Assembly: GCA_964017155.1 (NCBI GenBank) | Contig: OZ024860.1 | Coordinates: forward strand, 51,203,858-51,267,857 | DNA length: 64,000 nt | From: Oasisia sp. SBJ-2009 | Taxonomy: Eukaryota; Annelida; Polychaeta; Sabellida; Siboglinidae | Direction of reading: 5' to 3' | Part shown: positions 45,346 through 62,800 of the stretch, in pieces | Numbering within the stretch: position 1 is the first letter of the stretch | Layout: each line of letters begins with the position of its first letter | The notes under the pieces: model-generated | The model's input: only the letters and a program-made list of their open reading frames with translations | Database searches by the model: none | Told to the model about the DNA's origin: nothing | Program-made: the position numbers and the translations under genes

Positions 45346-45360
45346 ATCATTATATTACTG

Positions 45361-49881
<4,521 letters not shown>

Positions 49882-50419
49882 CCTTTTCTCTATTTGACCT
49901 TTCTACAACAAATGGTAAAACATACATTGAATCAAATCACTGCAATGACTATACACCATGCAACCACCGGCAATACACATTTATTATCAAAGTAAGACAA
50001 AATTTGGCAACAAACCGACAGGGTAAGTTCAGGCATGTATTCATGAATCATCAAATTGGGCCTTGTACGGACCTTGACCTGTTTAAAGTCCATATCTCTA
50101 ATGGACAAAACACCACACTTAAGGTGTTCATTCACAATTACACTACCAAAGAGTATCATATAGAAACAGCAGTTTTGTGCTTAGACCAATAGAAGTCGAC
50201 CTGTATCAGTAGAGCTGCCACCTCATACAAATATCAGTATTAAATCTAATTGCATGCCAACATTTACGCAAGGGACCAACATAACACCAGGTAGAAAAAA
50301 AATGGCCAGGATTTAGTTTTGACATCTAAATAGTGAAGAACGACAGCTACCACAAATGTGGGCCAATAGAGGTCTGCAGACACTGCCTCGTGTACTTACA
50401 CAGCCCGCCCCGTATATGT

Positions 50420-51250
50420 GGCCATACCTTGGCCCACAGCCCACAGCCCACACCCGAGACCTAGACCACAGCCCGGCCCACATTGCACTGGTCTGTCCCA
50501 TAAGCCCGCCCACATTACACTGGTCTGGCCCACAACCCGGCCCACATTGCACTGGTCTGTCCCATTAGCCGGCCCACATTGCACTGGTGTGGCCCACAGC
50601 CCTGCCCATATTGCACTGGTGTGGCCCACAGCCCGGCCCACGTTGCACTGGTCTGGCCCACAGCCCGGTCCACATTGCACTGGTCTGGCCCATAACCCGG
50701 CCCACATTGCACTGATCTGGCCCATAACCCGGCCCACATTGCACTGGTCTGGCCCATAACCCGGCCCACATTGCACTGGTCTGTCCCATAACCCGGCCCA
50801 CAGTGCACTGGTCTGTCCCATAACCCGGCCCACGGTGCACTGGTCTGTCCCATAAGCCCGCCCACATTGCACTGGTCTGGCCCACAACCCGGCCCACATT
50901 GCACTGGTCTGTCCCATTAGCCGGCCCACATTGCACTGGTGTGGCCCACAGCCCTGCCCATATTGCACTGGTGTGGCCCACAGCCCGGCCCACGTTGCAC
51001 TGGTCTGGCCCACAGCCCGGTCCACATTGCACTGGTCTGGCCCATAACCCGGCCCACATTGCACTGATCTGGCCCATAACCCGGCCCACATTGCACTGGT
51101 CTGGCCCATAACCCGGCCCATATTGCATTAGTCTGTCCCATAACCCGGCCCACAGTGCACTGGTCTGTCCCATAACCCGGCCCACGGTGCACTGGTCTGT
51201 CCCATAACCCGGCCCATAACCCGGCCCACAGTGCACTGGTCTGGTCCACA
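50420..51250. repeat. 32-bp GC-rich minisatellite with 11-unit higher-order repeat
   Basis: About 24 units of 32 bp of the form CATTGCACTGGTCTGGCCCA then TAACCCGGCC and CA. Variants (CTGCCCATATT, CCCACGTTG, CGGTCCACATT, GCACTGATCTGG) recur in the same order at exactly 352 bp (11 units), for example CCCATTAGCC at 50,561 and 50,913. It is by far the most GC-rich stretch of the window. On the minus strand no unit contains a stop in any frame, giving frames up to 252 codons with a 32-residue cycle; no initiation or splice context supports coding. It lies about 0.5 kb upstream of the CXorf38-like start. Confidence 0.95.
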
Positions 51251-51362
51251 ACCTGCCCAGCACCGCAACAAATGAATAATCCAAATCAACTCCCCCGTTG
51301 CTATTCTTGCTTATGTACGTCATTAATCCCTAAAAAGGAAGTTAAAACCCACCAATCATGGA

Positions 51363-51366
<4 letters not shown>

Positions 51367-51422
<56 letters not shown>
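51367..51422. repeat. (TA)n microsatellite
   Basis: About 28 TA units. Confidence 0.95.
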
Positions 51423-51425
<3 letters not shown>

Positions 51426-51552
51426 AATACACCAAACACTATATTAAGTAACAGTAAAGAAACGGTATATTTGTATGTATAATAGTATTATTTTTCATAC
51501 TATGTTGTGTATTCATTCCTGTGTTGCTGTTGTTAAATAAATAAACTTTCGT

Positions 51553-51835
51553 TCATCCTCCGGATTACTCAAAGCGTTTTATAGTTTACTCCCTGGCAGA
51601 CTGTTTTAATCAAATACCATCTCGGCTTCTCTGGTAAACATCCCGCCATGCTGCAGTTGATGCCCGAAGGCTACTCCTACAAATAGCAACCACTGTGTAT
51701 AGCCAGGTACTCATTCATATAGCTGCGTGAACTTGAGAAATGTAGAGTGAAGAAAATATCTGGACCGGATTCGAACCCGTGTTCTCTTAGTAAAGAGGGC
51801 AAAGCGCTACTGCTGAGCCACTGCTCTCGACAAAG
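51553..51835 (-). mobile_element. tRNA-derived SINE, second copy
   Basis: Reverse complement gives GAGAGCAGTGGCTCAGCAGT, ACGGGTTCGAATCCGGTCC, TTCACTCTACATTTCTCAAG and GAAGCCGAGATGGTATTTGA, matching the SINE at 46,533-46,868 from head to tail. About 80% identical by eye; the 3' tail is shorter. Confidence 0.8.
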
Positions 51836-51954
51836 TGAACCACTGGCTGCAGAATGGACATATTTTTAGGCATAGCCACCAGCTATGAAAATGTATGTGT
51901 ATAATTGACACGATTAACGTTTTTTTATGTTTATAATAATATCATGATACTGTT

Positions 51955-52600
51955 TTTCTATAGCGCTAATTTCCACATGTCGGATCGATCGTGTTTACTG
52001 GTGCGTGTTATTAGCCTGGCTGCATTGTTCTGGACACGCTGTAACCGAGCTGTCTGTGATAACGGTGTGTTATGTAACAGTGAGTTGCAGTAGTCGAGTC
52101 GAGAGGTGACGAGAGCGTTAACAGCACTTTTCGCGGTTTCGGTTGTTTGGTAGTGCCGTATTGATGACAGTCTGTATAGGTGGTAGTTACATGCGGCACA
52201 CAGCAGTCGCATGCTCTGTCATCGACAGATGTTAGTCTATGTGAACTCCTAGATTCATTGTGCGGTCTGATGGTGAAACCGTATCATCTCCTATCGTCAA
52301 TAAGCAACTCCCGTACATCATCAGATGATGTTTTGATGTAAAGAGCATCATCTTAGTTTGTTCACCGTTTAATTTCAACATGTGCAACGCCATCCATCGC
52401 CTGACTTCCCCAATACAGTATGTGAGTCGCCACGCAGTTTCCACGTGGTCGCCTGGTGTAACGGGATAGTACGACGCATATATAATTGAATGTCGTCGGC
52501 ATATTTATGGTAGTTAATGTTCTGCAGTGTTACATTTTTATTTTCAAAACACCGTAATATTAGGTCAATGTCCGGAATAATTTGGGACAATTCATAATGG
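51955..52600 (-). pseudogene. CR1-like LINE fragment, RT end and C-terminal domain
   Basis: Minus strand in order: YHKYADDIQLYM (about 52,510-52,475, the YADD catalytic motif), WMALHMLKLNGEQTKMMLFT, LTIGDDTVSPSDRTMNLGVH, ACNYHLYRLSSIRHYQTTET, then VNALVTSRLDYCNSLL and LQRVQNNAARLITRTSKH. Three short shifts break it; the upstream RT and the extreme 3' end are missing. Confidence 0.8.
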
Positions 52601-53379
52601 TATCTAACCTGAATATGGTAGAGTGGTCCCAGATACTACCATGCAATGAGCGCTAGAGGCATCCTTTTTACTTTTCAGTTTTTTTTTTAATACAGATCAT
52701 ATCTACAGTTCTTAATTAATAATGTTGTGTTCTTTTTTTAGTATTACTTTGTTGCCTTTGTGGTCATTGCATTGCTATCTAACTATAATAAATGTTTTTC
52801 TTCATATTTACAGCCACACTAATACACCTTTTTGGCAGGGTAGTAAACTATTGTCTTTACTACAACATAGGTTGTTCAGAGAGAGCTAAACAAGCTTAAC
52901 ATTAGGAAAGCTACAGGGCCTGATAACCTCAGTAGTACAGTACTGAATATATGCAGCATTTAGCCTTCTGATGTTTTCGCCAACTTTCAATTTATCAGTC
53001 AACTCAGTGCCAAAATAAACCTGTGTGGAACTTAATTATTTTCGTACAATTGCTCTTACCGTGATAATCGTGAAATGCTTCAAGAGAATAATGTTGCACC
53101 TTTAATTTAATTGACACAAGGCAAACTGAGACATCTGGAGTTTGCATATAAAAGTAATGTGAGGGTAGAAAAACACCCACCTAGACAAGGTCAGATGTTT
53201 TGTCACAATCATGTTACAGATCAGTTGTCAGCGTTCAACACTATACTGCTAGCAGAACAGGTTATAAGTCTGATCAGATCATGTTGTTGATTGACCTCCT
53301 TGTCAACATATCCTATGTTGTCAGATACTAAAATGGTTTGTCTCAGGTGAAATCAACATCCACTCTGCCCCCAAGAGAA

Positions 53380-54960
53380 AGTGTTGTGTCTTATATTTGT
53401 TACTAAATGCATTGATCATTTTATGATTTGTAGCTCCCTGTACAATCTGTACAGTACATGTATATATTCTGGTGACACGACTTTAGGACAAACTCATACA
53501 GCCATGTTATGCACAATCAGGAAATATTTGAAGAAAAACTGCATGAGGTTGATTGGCAGGATGTACTGAATTCAAACTCTGTACATGAGCTTTTTTATCA
53601 TTTTTATTCCAAGTTGATGGTCGTTATTCCAAACATTGCTCCATTGGAATATGTCCGTATTTAGCAGCATACTGCCGTTCGATGACTGGTGAGATACTGC
53701 ACCTAATTTATGAAACAGGTTGGGCTTTTTCAAAATTCAAAAAGACCTTTATCTTCCGAATCTGATTCCATATAAGAAGAAACAGACCAAATCAGACTTC
53801 ACTGCTAATAAGTCTGATGAATTCAAACAACAAACTAAAACAGTATGGCGACTAATTGTAACTGTAAGCCAGGAAGCATGGGACTAAACATTGACAATAA
53901 CATATGTTTTGACAAATCACTAGTGTCTCTGTTCATGTCAACAACTACTTTACTAATGTAGCCTCAACATTGGCTGACCAACCTCCACCAAGTAATGGCC
54001 AATATGAGAGGAAACACTTTCAAGAGTTCTACTTATCATTAGGTGTAACCAGCAATAGCTTCTGCTTTATTGAAGTCAGTGAAAACAATGCTCTCACTAT
54101 TTTATGCAAATTGAACTCAAGCAAAGCAACTGGATTGCACCTATTGTCACCCAGATTCATTAAGGATGGTTAAGAGCTCACTGCTTTGACACACATTTTA
54201 TATTTATCATTGCAGACATGCCACATTTTTGGGATGGTACTCCATATTTTTGACCTAAAATTATATCAGAATCTATATCAACCTATATCACTAATAAGAT
54301 ATTTTCGTTAACTGGCCTAAGTTATTAAAGCCTTTACAAGATGTTTTTTCGACGGTTTTTCAACGTTATTTCGACGTATATTTACTTGGAATGTCATTCT
54401 ACATCACTCCCACTAAAAAGAAGTAATATATTGTTGTCTTAAATTGTATTTTAGATCAATTTAGTTAGCGCAGCCCAGACGCATCAATTTACTGAGGCCC
54501 TTGATATGGTAAACCATAAGATTATGCTTCAAAACACGAAGCAATTGGACTTCACAAATCTGCTTTGTCTTGTTTAAATCACATCTAAATGACCGACAAC
54601 GGTGCAGTTGAAATTAGTGAAACTATGTGGTGTCCCACAAAGTTCAATTCTGGGAGTGTTATTATTCCTAATATATATTAATGACATTTCCAAGTCGTTC
54701 GCTGCAACTGTAGTTTGTATGCTGATGATTCAGCTCTTTTAGTTTCGGGTAAAAACACCCAATTTGATCCAAGGAAGTCTTTCCTAAGAGCTTGAGGCAG
54801 CCAGAGAGTGGTTAATTAATAGCAAAGTGTCCCTCCTTCCAAGGAAAACCGAATCTATTCTTTTTGTATCAAAATATAAACTCCATACCTATAGTTCCAT
54901 TCAGGTGAAATGCACTAGCACCACATTGACATGTCAAACACATGTTAAATATCTAGTTGT
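53380..54960 (+). pseudogene. LINE ORF2 relic, highly decayed
   Basis: Scattered RT landmarks in order: SNSVHELFYHFYSKL (about 53,575), LADQPPPSNGQYERKHFQEF-like (53,970), SENNALTILCKLNSSKATGL (about 54,079), AVEISETMWC then PQSSILG-like text (about 54,605-54,655), LYADDSALLVSGKNTQFD (about 54,716, YADD motif), and KTESILFVSKY (54,845). Stops occur every few dozen codons. The order and spacing fit a CR1/jockey-type element distinct from the one at 42.85-44.75 kb. Confidence 0.65.
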
Positions 54961-55029
54961 AGAGTTAGTCCAGTCACTCATTAGAGAAAGAGTGGCCGAA
55001 AAGATTATTTGTAAATCAAATCTAATATG

Positions 55030-56779
55030 ATTCATGTGGTCCACACAAATCTGTACGTCCCACCTGACAATAATTTGTTCGTATTGTTCTACAGACCCGT
55101 AACAGTAGGTAGGCCTTGTACGAGTCACATGTGGTCGTCCTATTTGTGTGACTACACGTGCCATCCCGTGTATTGTCCCGATCACGGTGGCCTATACAAG
55201 TTTGCTCTATACGAGTCCTAGGTGATCATTATATTTCATAAATCGTACGTCCCACACGAATTCCATACGACCATTTTATCCCACAAACCCTATGCCCGTT
55301 GCATAAGGGACCCATTTGTCTTCATTGCTCTCTCAAAACATACTTTGCGACGTTGCAACATATCGGCTTACTGGCAGTTTGGCTGAAAAGCAGATCGTTT
55401 CTTGATAAGCAGGAGCCCTGTCTTCCTGCCTTACTGCACTCGTGCCTTATACTGGCCTCCTCCCTTACTGCCCTATTGTCAACGAGCCCTCTTTGCATTT
55501 CCCGTGAAGACACATCGATTTGGATCACGTCGGCCTGTTCACGTCAACGGTACACGACACGACATGTCGTGGTACATATAAGTACAGGTATCGAGAGACG
55601 TCAAAACTATGTTTACAAAACAAACACCGAACAGCTGAAGCCTAGTGTATTCGAGGTCTCGCTTGGCTGAACACTGACTGATTGGGACACGCAGGTGTTG
55701 TTGATAGTTGTAGAGTATGGTAGCATGTTTAGTGAAAATAATATAACTTGTACACCGACAACGCTGTGACTTGACTACACACACAAATCCTCTTAAACAA
55801 GCACAGTCACGGGAAGTTACATAAATGCACTCGTACACACTAGGTTGTATCCACACGCGCAAACACTCACGCACGCTCGCACGCAAGCATACCCCCACAA
55901 ACAATATCACCTACGCGCTCCCACAATAACACATTATCTCGCTAACACGGTGACAATTGCTCGGACGCACGTGCATGTGTGCATGAATATGCACACATGC
56001 ACACATGCACAGAAGCACACGTGCAAGCATACACCTACATACACACGTTGCCACATAGACCAATTTGGCGTACACGGTCTTCGCGTCTATTCTTCGTATA
56101 TGTATTCATTCAACTGTTAGCTCGAAGTGTTTTACGCTGCGATTGTGAGCGGGCTTGCAGCATAGAGACTCTGTCATTGCGACCCAGCTGTGACAGGAGA
56201 GGACAGACAGAGCTCAAACTTCTCGTTCAGTTATACCTACGTTTGACACACAATTCACTACATGGAAAAAAACTACCTAATGTCAGGCGTAGCAATGCTA
56301 GGAGATCAGTTGCTATTTCAAATATCGACATATTTGTTTCATGCGATATATTTAACTGACGTTTGGCCACTGCCAACTGCTACAGCGTATATCACCGCTG
56401 TCCCCGTGTATATGCGTCAGTGGAGCTATTACGTGGGGGTCACAGTTGAAATCACTCATGCATGTCGTTGTGGCACTGACGTCTGTGGAATCGTCGTCAG
56501 TAGAGTTTACATGCTTTCGTTATGACAACACGTGCTTTCGTCAAATATATGCTTTCTCACGAGCAGCTGAAAGTTTGAAGAGAGGTGCATAGAATAAATC
56601 GACACATCCGTCGGTCAGCCTCAGTAGGTGGACCGACAACTACCGCCACAACGCTACACTCACATTGGGCAATACTACATCTTGTAGTGTTTACTTTTCC
56701 GGGCGTTAAAAAGTATCCGGGTAACGTATGTGCGCATGCGCGAATCAATCGTCATTAACATATAAAATACATCTTTATT

Positions 56780-56839
<60 letters not shown>

Positions 56840-57955
56840 CTTTTCAGCAAATGTATTTGTCGCAAATTAGCACCGTGTTGAGGCCTGTTTTGATAGTAAG
56901 CATAAATCACGTGACTGCAATGCGCCATAATCCATGGCATAAACCAGCGTCACCTGAGGATTGTTTTTAACTAGACGTGTTTTGCTGGTGGGCGTTAGGG
57001 CAAACTGCGCTTGCCTTAGTGTGTTTGTTAAGTACAAATGCGTCGGAACCGGTACATTGGGATCCAGCCCCCAATTAGTAAGGTGGGGTGTGTTGCTCAG
57101 TATAACTATGGAGGGTTTTAATTAGAAATGGGCGTAAGGATGGACATATAATATTACAATGTTTAATATTATATCATATATGAAACAGTACAATGATCAA
57201 TCAATGTAATTGATAAAAATGTATATGTTGTCCAATAAAATAACTACACCTTTAAGTATGTACGTCTAGTATACACACATTTGCTGTCTATATTTCGTGG
57301 TGACTTAAAAAAGTAACTGTGTGTACTCTAAACTACATGTATCATCTTGAATTTTTATATCTATGATGCACATTGTGACTTGTGACCCGAACGTAAAGCC
57401 AAGGCCAAAATCCCTCCACACAATGCAAATAGGATATTAAGTTCACATGGGTCTTTTATGAGGTTTGTTTTCTATATGTAGCACTTGATCAAAAGCAACT
57501 TTCAAATTATTTATTTGCACGCATTTGGCGGAATGTGTATTTATTATCTTAATAAAGTTATGGATGAATCAGTAGGAACTCTGTTCAAAATTAACCGTGC
57601 ATATATTAAATAATTGTTTTGATACTTGTCAGCTAGGGTTGAATGAATGAAGCTGCTTCGACATCAGATCGCCCATCGTAAATAATGTGTTTCTTCATTC
57701 ATCGGTCTCCTTGTCATTCACAATCTTTTGAAATAAAATAACCGACCCATGTACTTTTAGATTTCTTATTATTGTTGTGGCACACAAAAATACGATGTTT
57801 TCATCACATTATTAAAACCATTTGAAACAAACAGCGTTTACGCCATGATCACGCGGTCCTACAACTTTTCTATGACTCCCGGTGAGGGCGCTGCAGTGCG
57901 AGGGACATCATCAGGCTTAAATGTTGGGTGACGTCACGAGTCGGCGATCCCTCTA
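55030..57955. other. No gene recognised; contains CA-rich and (TA)n tracts
   Basis: 55,845-56,050 is a degenerate CA-rich tract (CACACG, GCACAC words) and 56,782-56,835 a TA run. Open frames of up to 126 codons exist but show no family motif, splice pattern or composition that would support a gene. Confidence 0.5.
56782..56835. repeat. (TA)n microsatellite
   Basis: About 27 TA units. Confidence 0.95.
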
Positions 57956-57957
57956 TA

Positions 57958-57958
<1 letters not shown>

Positions 57959-58037
<79 letters not shown>
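57959..58037. repeat. (TA)n microsatellite
   Basis: About 39 TA units. Confidence 0.95.
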
Positions 58038-58040
<3 letters not shown>

Positions 58041-58984
58041 GAAGAATACTTATTTAAGTACGTCTCCCGTCGTGCCTTTGTCGCCATGACTTGGTCTGGC
58101 TCACCACTAATAAATGAATATGTTCAAGTTTTACATGTAAAGAATTATTTTAGTCGTGTAATTATATTTATTGATCTACCATGTCCTCTTTTTGACTTAC
58201 AAGGTCAAACAGCAAAGTGTTACTTTTTATGAGATTGACAGGGGTTGTTTTATTATATTTGGTGTATTACGACCGATGAATTGTTAGTGATAATAAAATA
58301 AATTAATTTATTTTTATAATACTTTACTCGCATTTATAATCGATAATCCAATTTTCGAATAAAAGTAAAATTATCTGAGAGTCTAATTAACGTATAGAAG
58401 ACCGATTTTGTTAAACCTTCCTATTTAGGCAACATGTAAATCTACTGTTTTGGTGTTTCTGAAACTTAATTAACACATTATGTATATTACTAAATGGTCT
58501 GGTGTGGTTGGTTTCCACAAAGACAACAACACTGACGATATTTGTGCTGTTTACTTATCTAAGATATTGGTAACACGTAGACCTAGATTTACATCTGGGT
58601 AATATATAAATGTTTTTTGGTCTTTCAGTACATTGATTCTCAAAGTATTATTGACCAACACTATCTACTGTCCACTACAAAACTGAGTTACCTGGCGATG
58701 AAGAATTATACCTACCTAAGTCGAACATTTATTTTTATAAATTATTTTTGTAATGAATGCATTGTTATTATTGTAATACATTTTATGTAATTTATAATTG
58801 TTTAGAGACCACATATTTTAATTAATAGCATTTTAGTGGCATTTAAGAATATTACAATAATAACAGTTATAATTTCATGTATGATACTAATTCATGTATA
58901 GAATAGTGTCATCTCACTAGACCCCTCCCTTGTCTCTAGCCCCTGTCCCCAAGACACCTACAACTAATTGAAATCAGATATATA

Positions 58985-59440
58985 AAAATAGGAGTATCAA
59001 CGAACTTAGGGAGCATCACGTAAATATTTCAACTGGCGTAAAGTTACACCTACTGAATACATGGTGCAGCCTAAGTGCAACTGTGGAGCAGACTCGTGAA
59101 ACGCAACTGGCGCAGGAGGTAGGAACCAGTCATCCACAATGGGCAAACAATGCAGGTGGCATGACTTATACAATAACAAAAGAACATGGTGGGGGTTTAT
59201 GTCTACTTGTGTTTCCAGAGATTGTCATTATTATAACTTTGTAATAATACACTAAGAATCAGATGTGGCTTATGAGAGCAGTGAACTTAGTAATTAATTG
59301 GGAAAATCTAACTGAATAATTTGTTTTGCACCTGAATTGTTCAACAATAATAGCATAGTAATAAATCAGTTATTACTGCATTAAGATTTTAATATATTTG
59401 TATTGTTTGTTTGCAATTACACATAAAAAAATAGCAATAT
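58985..59440. repeat. Old dispersed repeat, related to 63,540-63,930
   Basis: Diverged partner of 63,540-63,930. Shared landmarks: GATGTGGCTT, TAATTAATTGGGAAAATCTA versus TTAATTAGGGAAATCTGACT, then a TGAATA-TTT segment, CAACAATAATAG versus CAACCGTAATAG, and TTTGCAATTAC versus TTGCAACTGTT. Class unknown. Confidence 0.5.
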
Positions 59441-59479
59441 CTACCGGGTATGTAAAGTAATACTGCTAACCTAGAACAC

Positions 59480-60170
59480 TTAAATGACCTCAGTTAGTCA
59501 ACTTTCTACGGGGGAGGCCATGCAGTCAAATTGCATTCTCAATTTTCAACTTGTATTCATGTGGGACAAATTCTCAAAAATGACAGCGTCATCCCACTTT
59601 CAACTTCAGTTCAACAGCAGTTAATATCTAAGTCCCCGTTTTCAACACGCGTATAACTCCAAGACTTCAAGAACGTGCTGCTAAAAAGTGATGTTTCACT
59701 ATCATGCAGTTGCAACGTGACTGTGCAAAATTAGTAGTAATTAAGTAAATAAAATATATATGACAATTAGATAAATACCATTAACTGTACATTAAGTGTA
59801 CATCAAAATGATGAAGAAATTATTAAAATAAATATAATAAATGGATAAGTTAATTATTTGTACTTTAAATATCATGGTCATGCAATGTAAAGGACACGAC
59901 AAATAATAAATAAGTTAATAAAAGCTGAAATCTTAAGTCCCCGCTTCAACGTGTATTCAAGAACTTTTCAAATCTAACTCCTTGCTTTCAACTTGTGTAC
60001 AACTTCGATCGTCTTCACAATTAACTTGCATTCAACTGGTGAATGCAGGTTGAAAGCACATTTCAACAATTGAAATTCAAATATTCTTACAGAATCAATT
60101 GAACTTCAGCGGAACCTCAGTTGAATTTCAAATGAGTTTCAACTAAACATTTGTTGAGAACATGGCACAT
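59480..60170. repeat. TTCAACTT-rich region
   Basis: Dense short words TTCAACTT, TTGAACTTC and GTTGAA in both orientations (59,535-59,680 and 59,945-60,145), partly arranged as inverted copies (TTCAGTTCAACAG versus GTTGAATTTCAAATG). It looks like the edges of a degenerate inverted-repeat element, but boundaries were not found. Confidence 0.3.
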
Positions 60171-60532
60171 TAGGAAGATGGATAATGATGAAGTGCATGG
60201 GAACACTGAATAATTTGTATATGAATATTATCTGCCCCCACAATGTCAACACTGGTGGCGCCGCCTGTCACTTCATTTTGGCGAGGAAAATGTGTTTCTT
60301 GTACATTTTTCTTGTACGATTCTAAGGAGTAATTATTATTTGTGATCACGTGAGGTGTGCCTAGGGTTAATACGGATGTAGCAGATATGCCATGTGAAGT
60401 TTAGTGACAGTAGGTGACCGTCAAGCCGCAACCATGTAGTGTAGTGGCTTAGACTTAGTTATATGAACAGAGGCCTTTCGATTCTATGTTTTTGACGGCT
60501 ATATCACAAATTAGCCTATACCCAAATTATCG

Positions 60533-61914
60533 GGTAGGGGAAGTAGGGGCATAACCGCATACTGAGGCATGTCCGCACACCCTATTATTTGCGTATCGCG
60601 TAACATCTGGTTAGTAGAATTATGCTTTGCGGCATCGTCTACCCCCCAAATCAACCACTTGCATATACTTTTTGATAGATGTGAATAATTTTACAAGTTA
60701 TGACATAAAAGGTGTTTTTTCGTAAACACTGATGTAATTTTACTCATATATATGCTGTTATGTGTATTACTTTAACTGTAAGACGTGCATATACATTTTC
60801 TTTCATAATTCCAAATTGCATTTTAATGTTTTATGATGTGTGAAATAAAGGATACTTTCATAAGTAGCATTTTCGCGCAATTCAGAATTATTCACGTGTT
60901 GGATGCTTGGGGCCTGTTCGCACAGGCCTGTGCGGTCGTGCCCCAGCCGCTGTGCAAAGGTATGTCGTGCATCGGTGCTTATAATATTATGTAGTCTACT
61001 TAGATACATATTTAGATACTTCAGCTGCTTACCACAAATATTATAGGAAACTTTGATGTGAGATAGTATATGATGATTATTATATAATTATTTAATATTA
61101 TCAAATTTATTATAGGACTTCGTCAATGTGTAAATAGGCTATATATCGTGCTGAAGTCACATTTGCCATGTTGTGTAATCATTATGATTAAGTCCGTTAA
61201 AGAAATAAAGCTTAATTGATCATTGCTCATAGACTAAAATAACCAAGATGACAAATTATGTATAATCTATAATATAGAACTTTGCCCGTATACGTTAGTC
61301 CATATAAAGCCATACTCGCACAGCCGAAAAACTGAGTTTTTAGTTTGACTTTGCGCTTTATGATAGATACTATGCTGTTTTAGATAGAAGGCTTCAGACA
61401 AGCTGTGTTGCAAACTTTGAATTTCCCCGTTACAAAATCATGTTGTTGTTTGCTTTGACTCTCAAGGAGGAATAAACGTGGACTATGGTTCAAGGCCACT
61501 GTACTTTCTAAACTTTACGTATATACGAACACTTGAAAACGTTGATTTATGTTCTTTTTTTTTTTTTTTTATAGTAATGCTCGTGTCAGTAGTGTACACA
61601 TACTAAAACACATTATTATTGCAGTTAATAGTCAGCTCTGTGAGACCAGCTGTTGTTTCACAATTTCTGGGGCATAACCGCACACAGTGTGCGGCTATGC
61701 CCCGTACCTTGGGGTATGTCCGCACAAAGCTATGCCTCTACATTTGACCAAATATTAAAATATCTGATGGGATATGCGATTTCTTTACTAACTAACAACA
61801 AAGTAATATGACTGCTCATTCTGAATACTAAATATCAACCTCTTAGCACACACAGTGCATTATCTATAGCTTGTTTCACCTTATGTGTGCGGACATGCCC
61901 CTACTTCCCCTACC
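60533..61914. mobile_element. Palindrome-rich inverted-repeat element, 1.38 kb
   Basis: GGTAGGGGAAGTAGGGGCAT at 60,533-60,552 is inverted at 61,895-61,914. A GGGGCAT-xx-CCGCAC motif is repeated throughout: in both ends, again as AGGCATGTCCGCAC (60,565-60,578), in a long palindrome at about 60,909-60,948 (TGGGGCCTGTTCGCACAGG and its mirror), in a second at about 61,669-61,706 (GGGGCATAACCGCACACAGT and its mirror), and in GGGGTATGTCCGCAC with GCTATGCCTC at 61,711-61,739. No ORF of note, so it is non-autonomous. Target duplication not resolved. Confidence 0.7.
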
Positions 61915-62176
61915 TTTGCAGTTTAGGCCAGCACCTCAAAAAAAAAACATCAAAATTATCACCTACGATGACCAAACTTCGCAAGGCGTATCTACTACAC
62001 TTGTACTACGCGTACGCACTTGTCACGTGATGAAAAATAATAATTAATGCCAGAAATCGATCAAAATGTGTAAGTATATAATGCACTTTCCTCACCAAGT
62101 CACTACTGCCACAGTGTACAATTGTATTATATCATTATTGTGATGAGTAACAATTGTAATATTCATACAATGTATA

Positions 62177-62178
62177 TG

Positions 62179-62249
<71 letters not shown>

Positions 62250-62250
62250 A
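62177..62250. repeat. (TA)n followed by (TG)n
   Basis: About 55 bp of TA and a short TG run. Confidence 0.9.
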
Positions 62251-62344
62251 TCTGTGTCTGTACGTAATAACTATATAATTATGTATAATGTGTATGAATA
62301 GATGAAAAGGTAATATCAATGTGCTGATAATAAATGTATTATGA

Positions 62345-62486
62345 TTTATATATATATATATATAAATTATATATATGTATGTGTTTAAATATTATTATAT
62401 ATAATATTATATAAATATATATATATAATGTATATATATATATGTATATAATAAATATATTTATATGTAATATATATGTGTATATT

Positions 62487-62521
<35 letters not shown>

Positions 62522-62544
62522 ATATAAGTATATTATATATATAT

Positions 62545-62600
<56 letters not shown>
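62345..62600. repeat. Compound TA-rich array
   Basis: Several TA runs with AT-only spacers (TAAATATTATTATATATAAT and similar), ending in a 50-bp TA run at about 62,550-62,600. Confidence 0.9.
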
Positions 62601-62602
<2 letters not shown>

Positions 62603-62715
62603 GTGCTGGTTCAACACCAGGTTTTGTTCAATACTGATCGATACCTGAATGTTGTTCGATACTCGATACTTACGTTGTAAGTCTAAAATCCATATAGAAC
62701 ACAGTAAAAACAACT

Positions 62716-62800
62716 GACATACATGTTATGTGACACATGTGCAATGTATATGTGAACACACCTGATAGATGTGTTATGTGACACATGTACAGTGCAGAGA
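62716..62800. repeat. Short tandem repeat, TGTTATGTGACACATGT
   Basis: TGTTATGTGACACATGT occurs at 62,724 and 62,772 with a similar following stretch; unit about 48 bp, two copies. Confidence 0.85.

Noticed and set aside
50565..51323. 252-codon minus-strand ORF in the 32-bp minisatellite
   Set aside because: Same composition effect: the unit lacks stops in every minus frame. No splice sites, start context or non-repeat domain.
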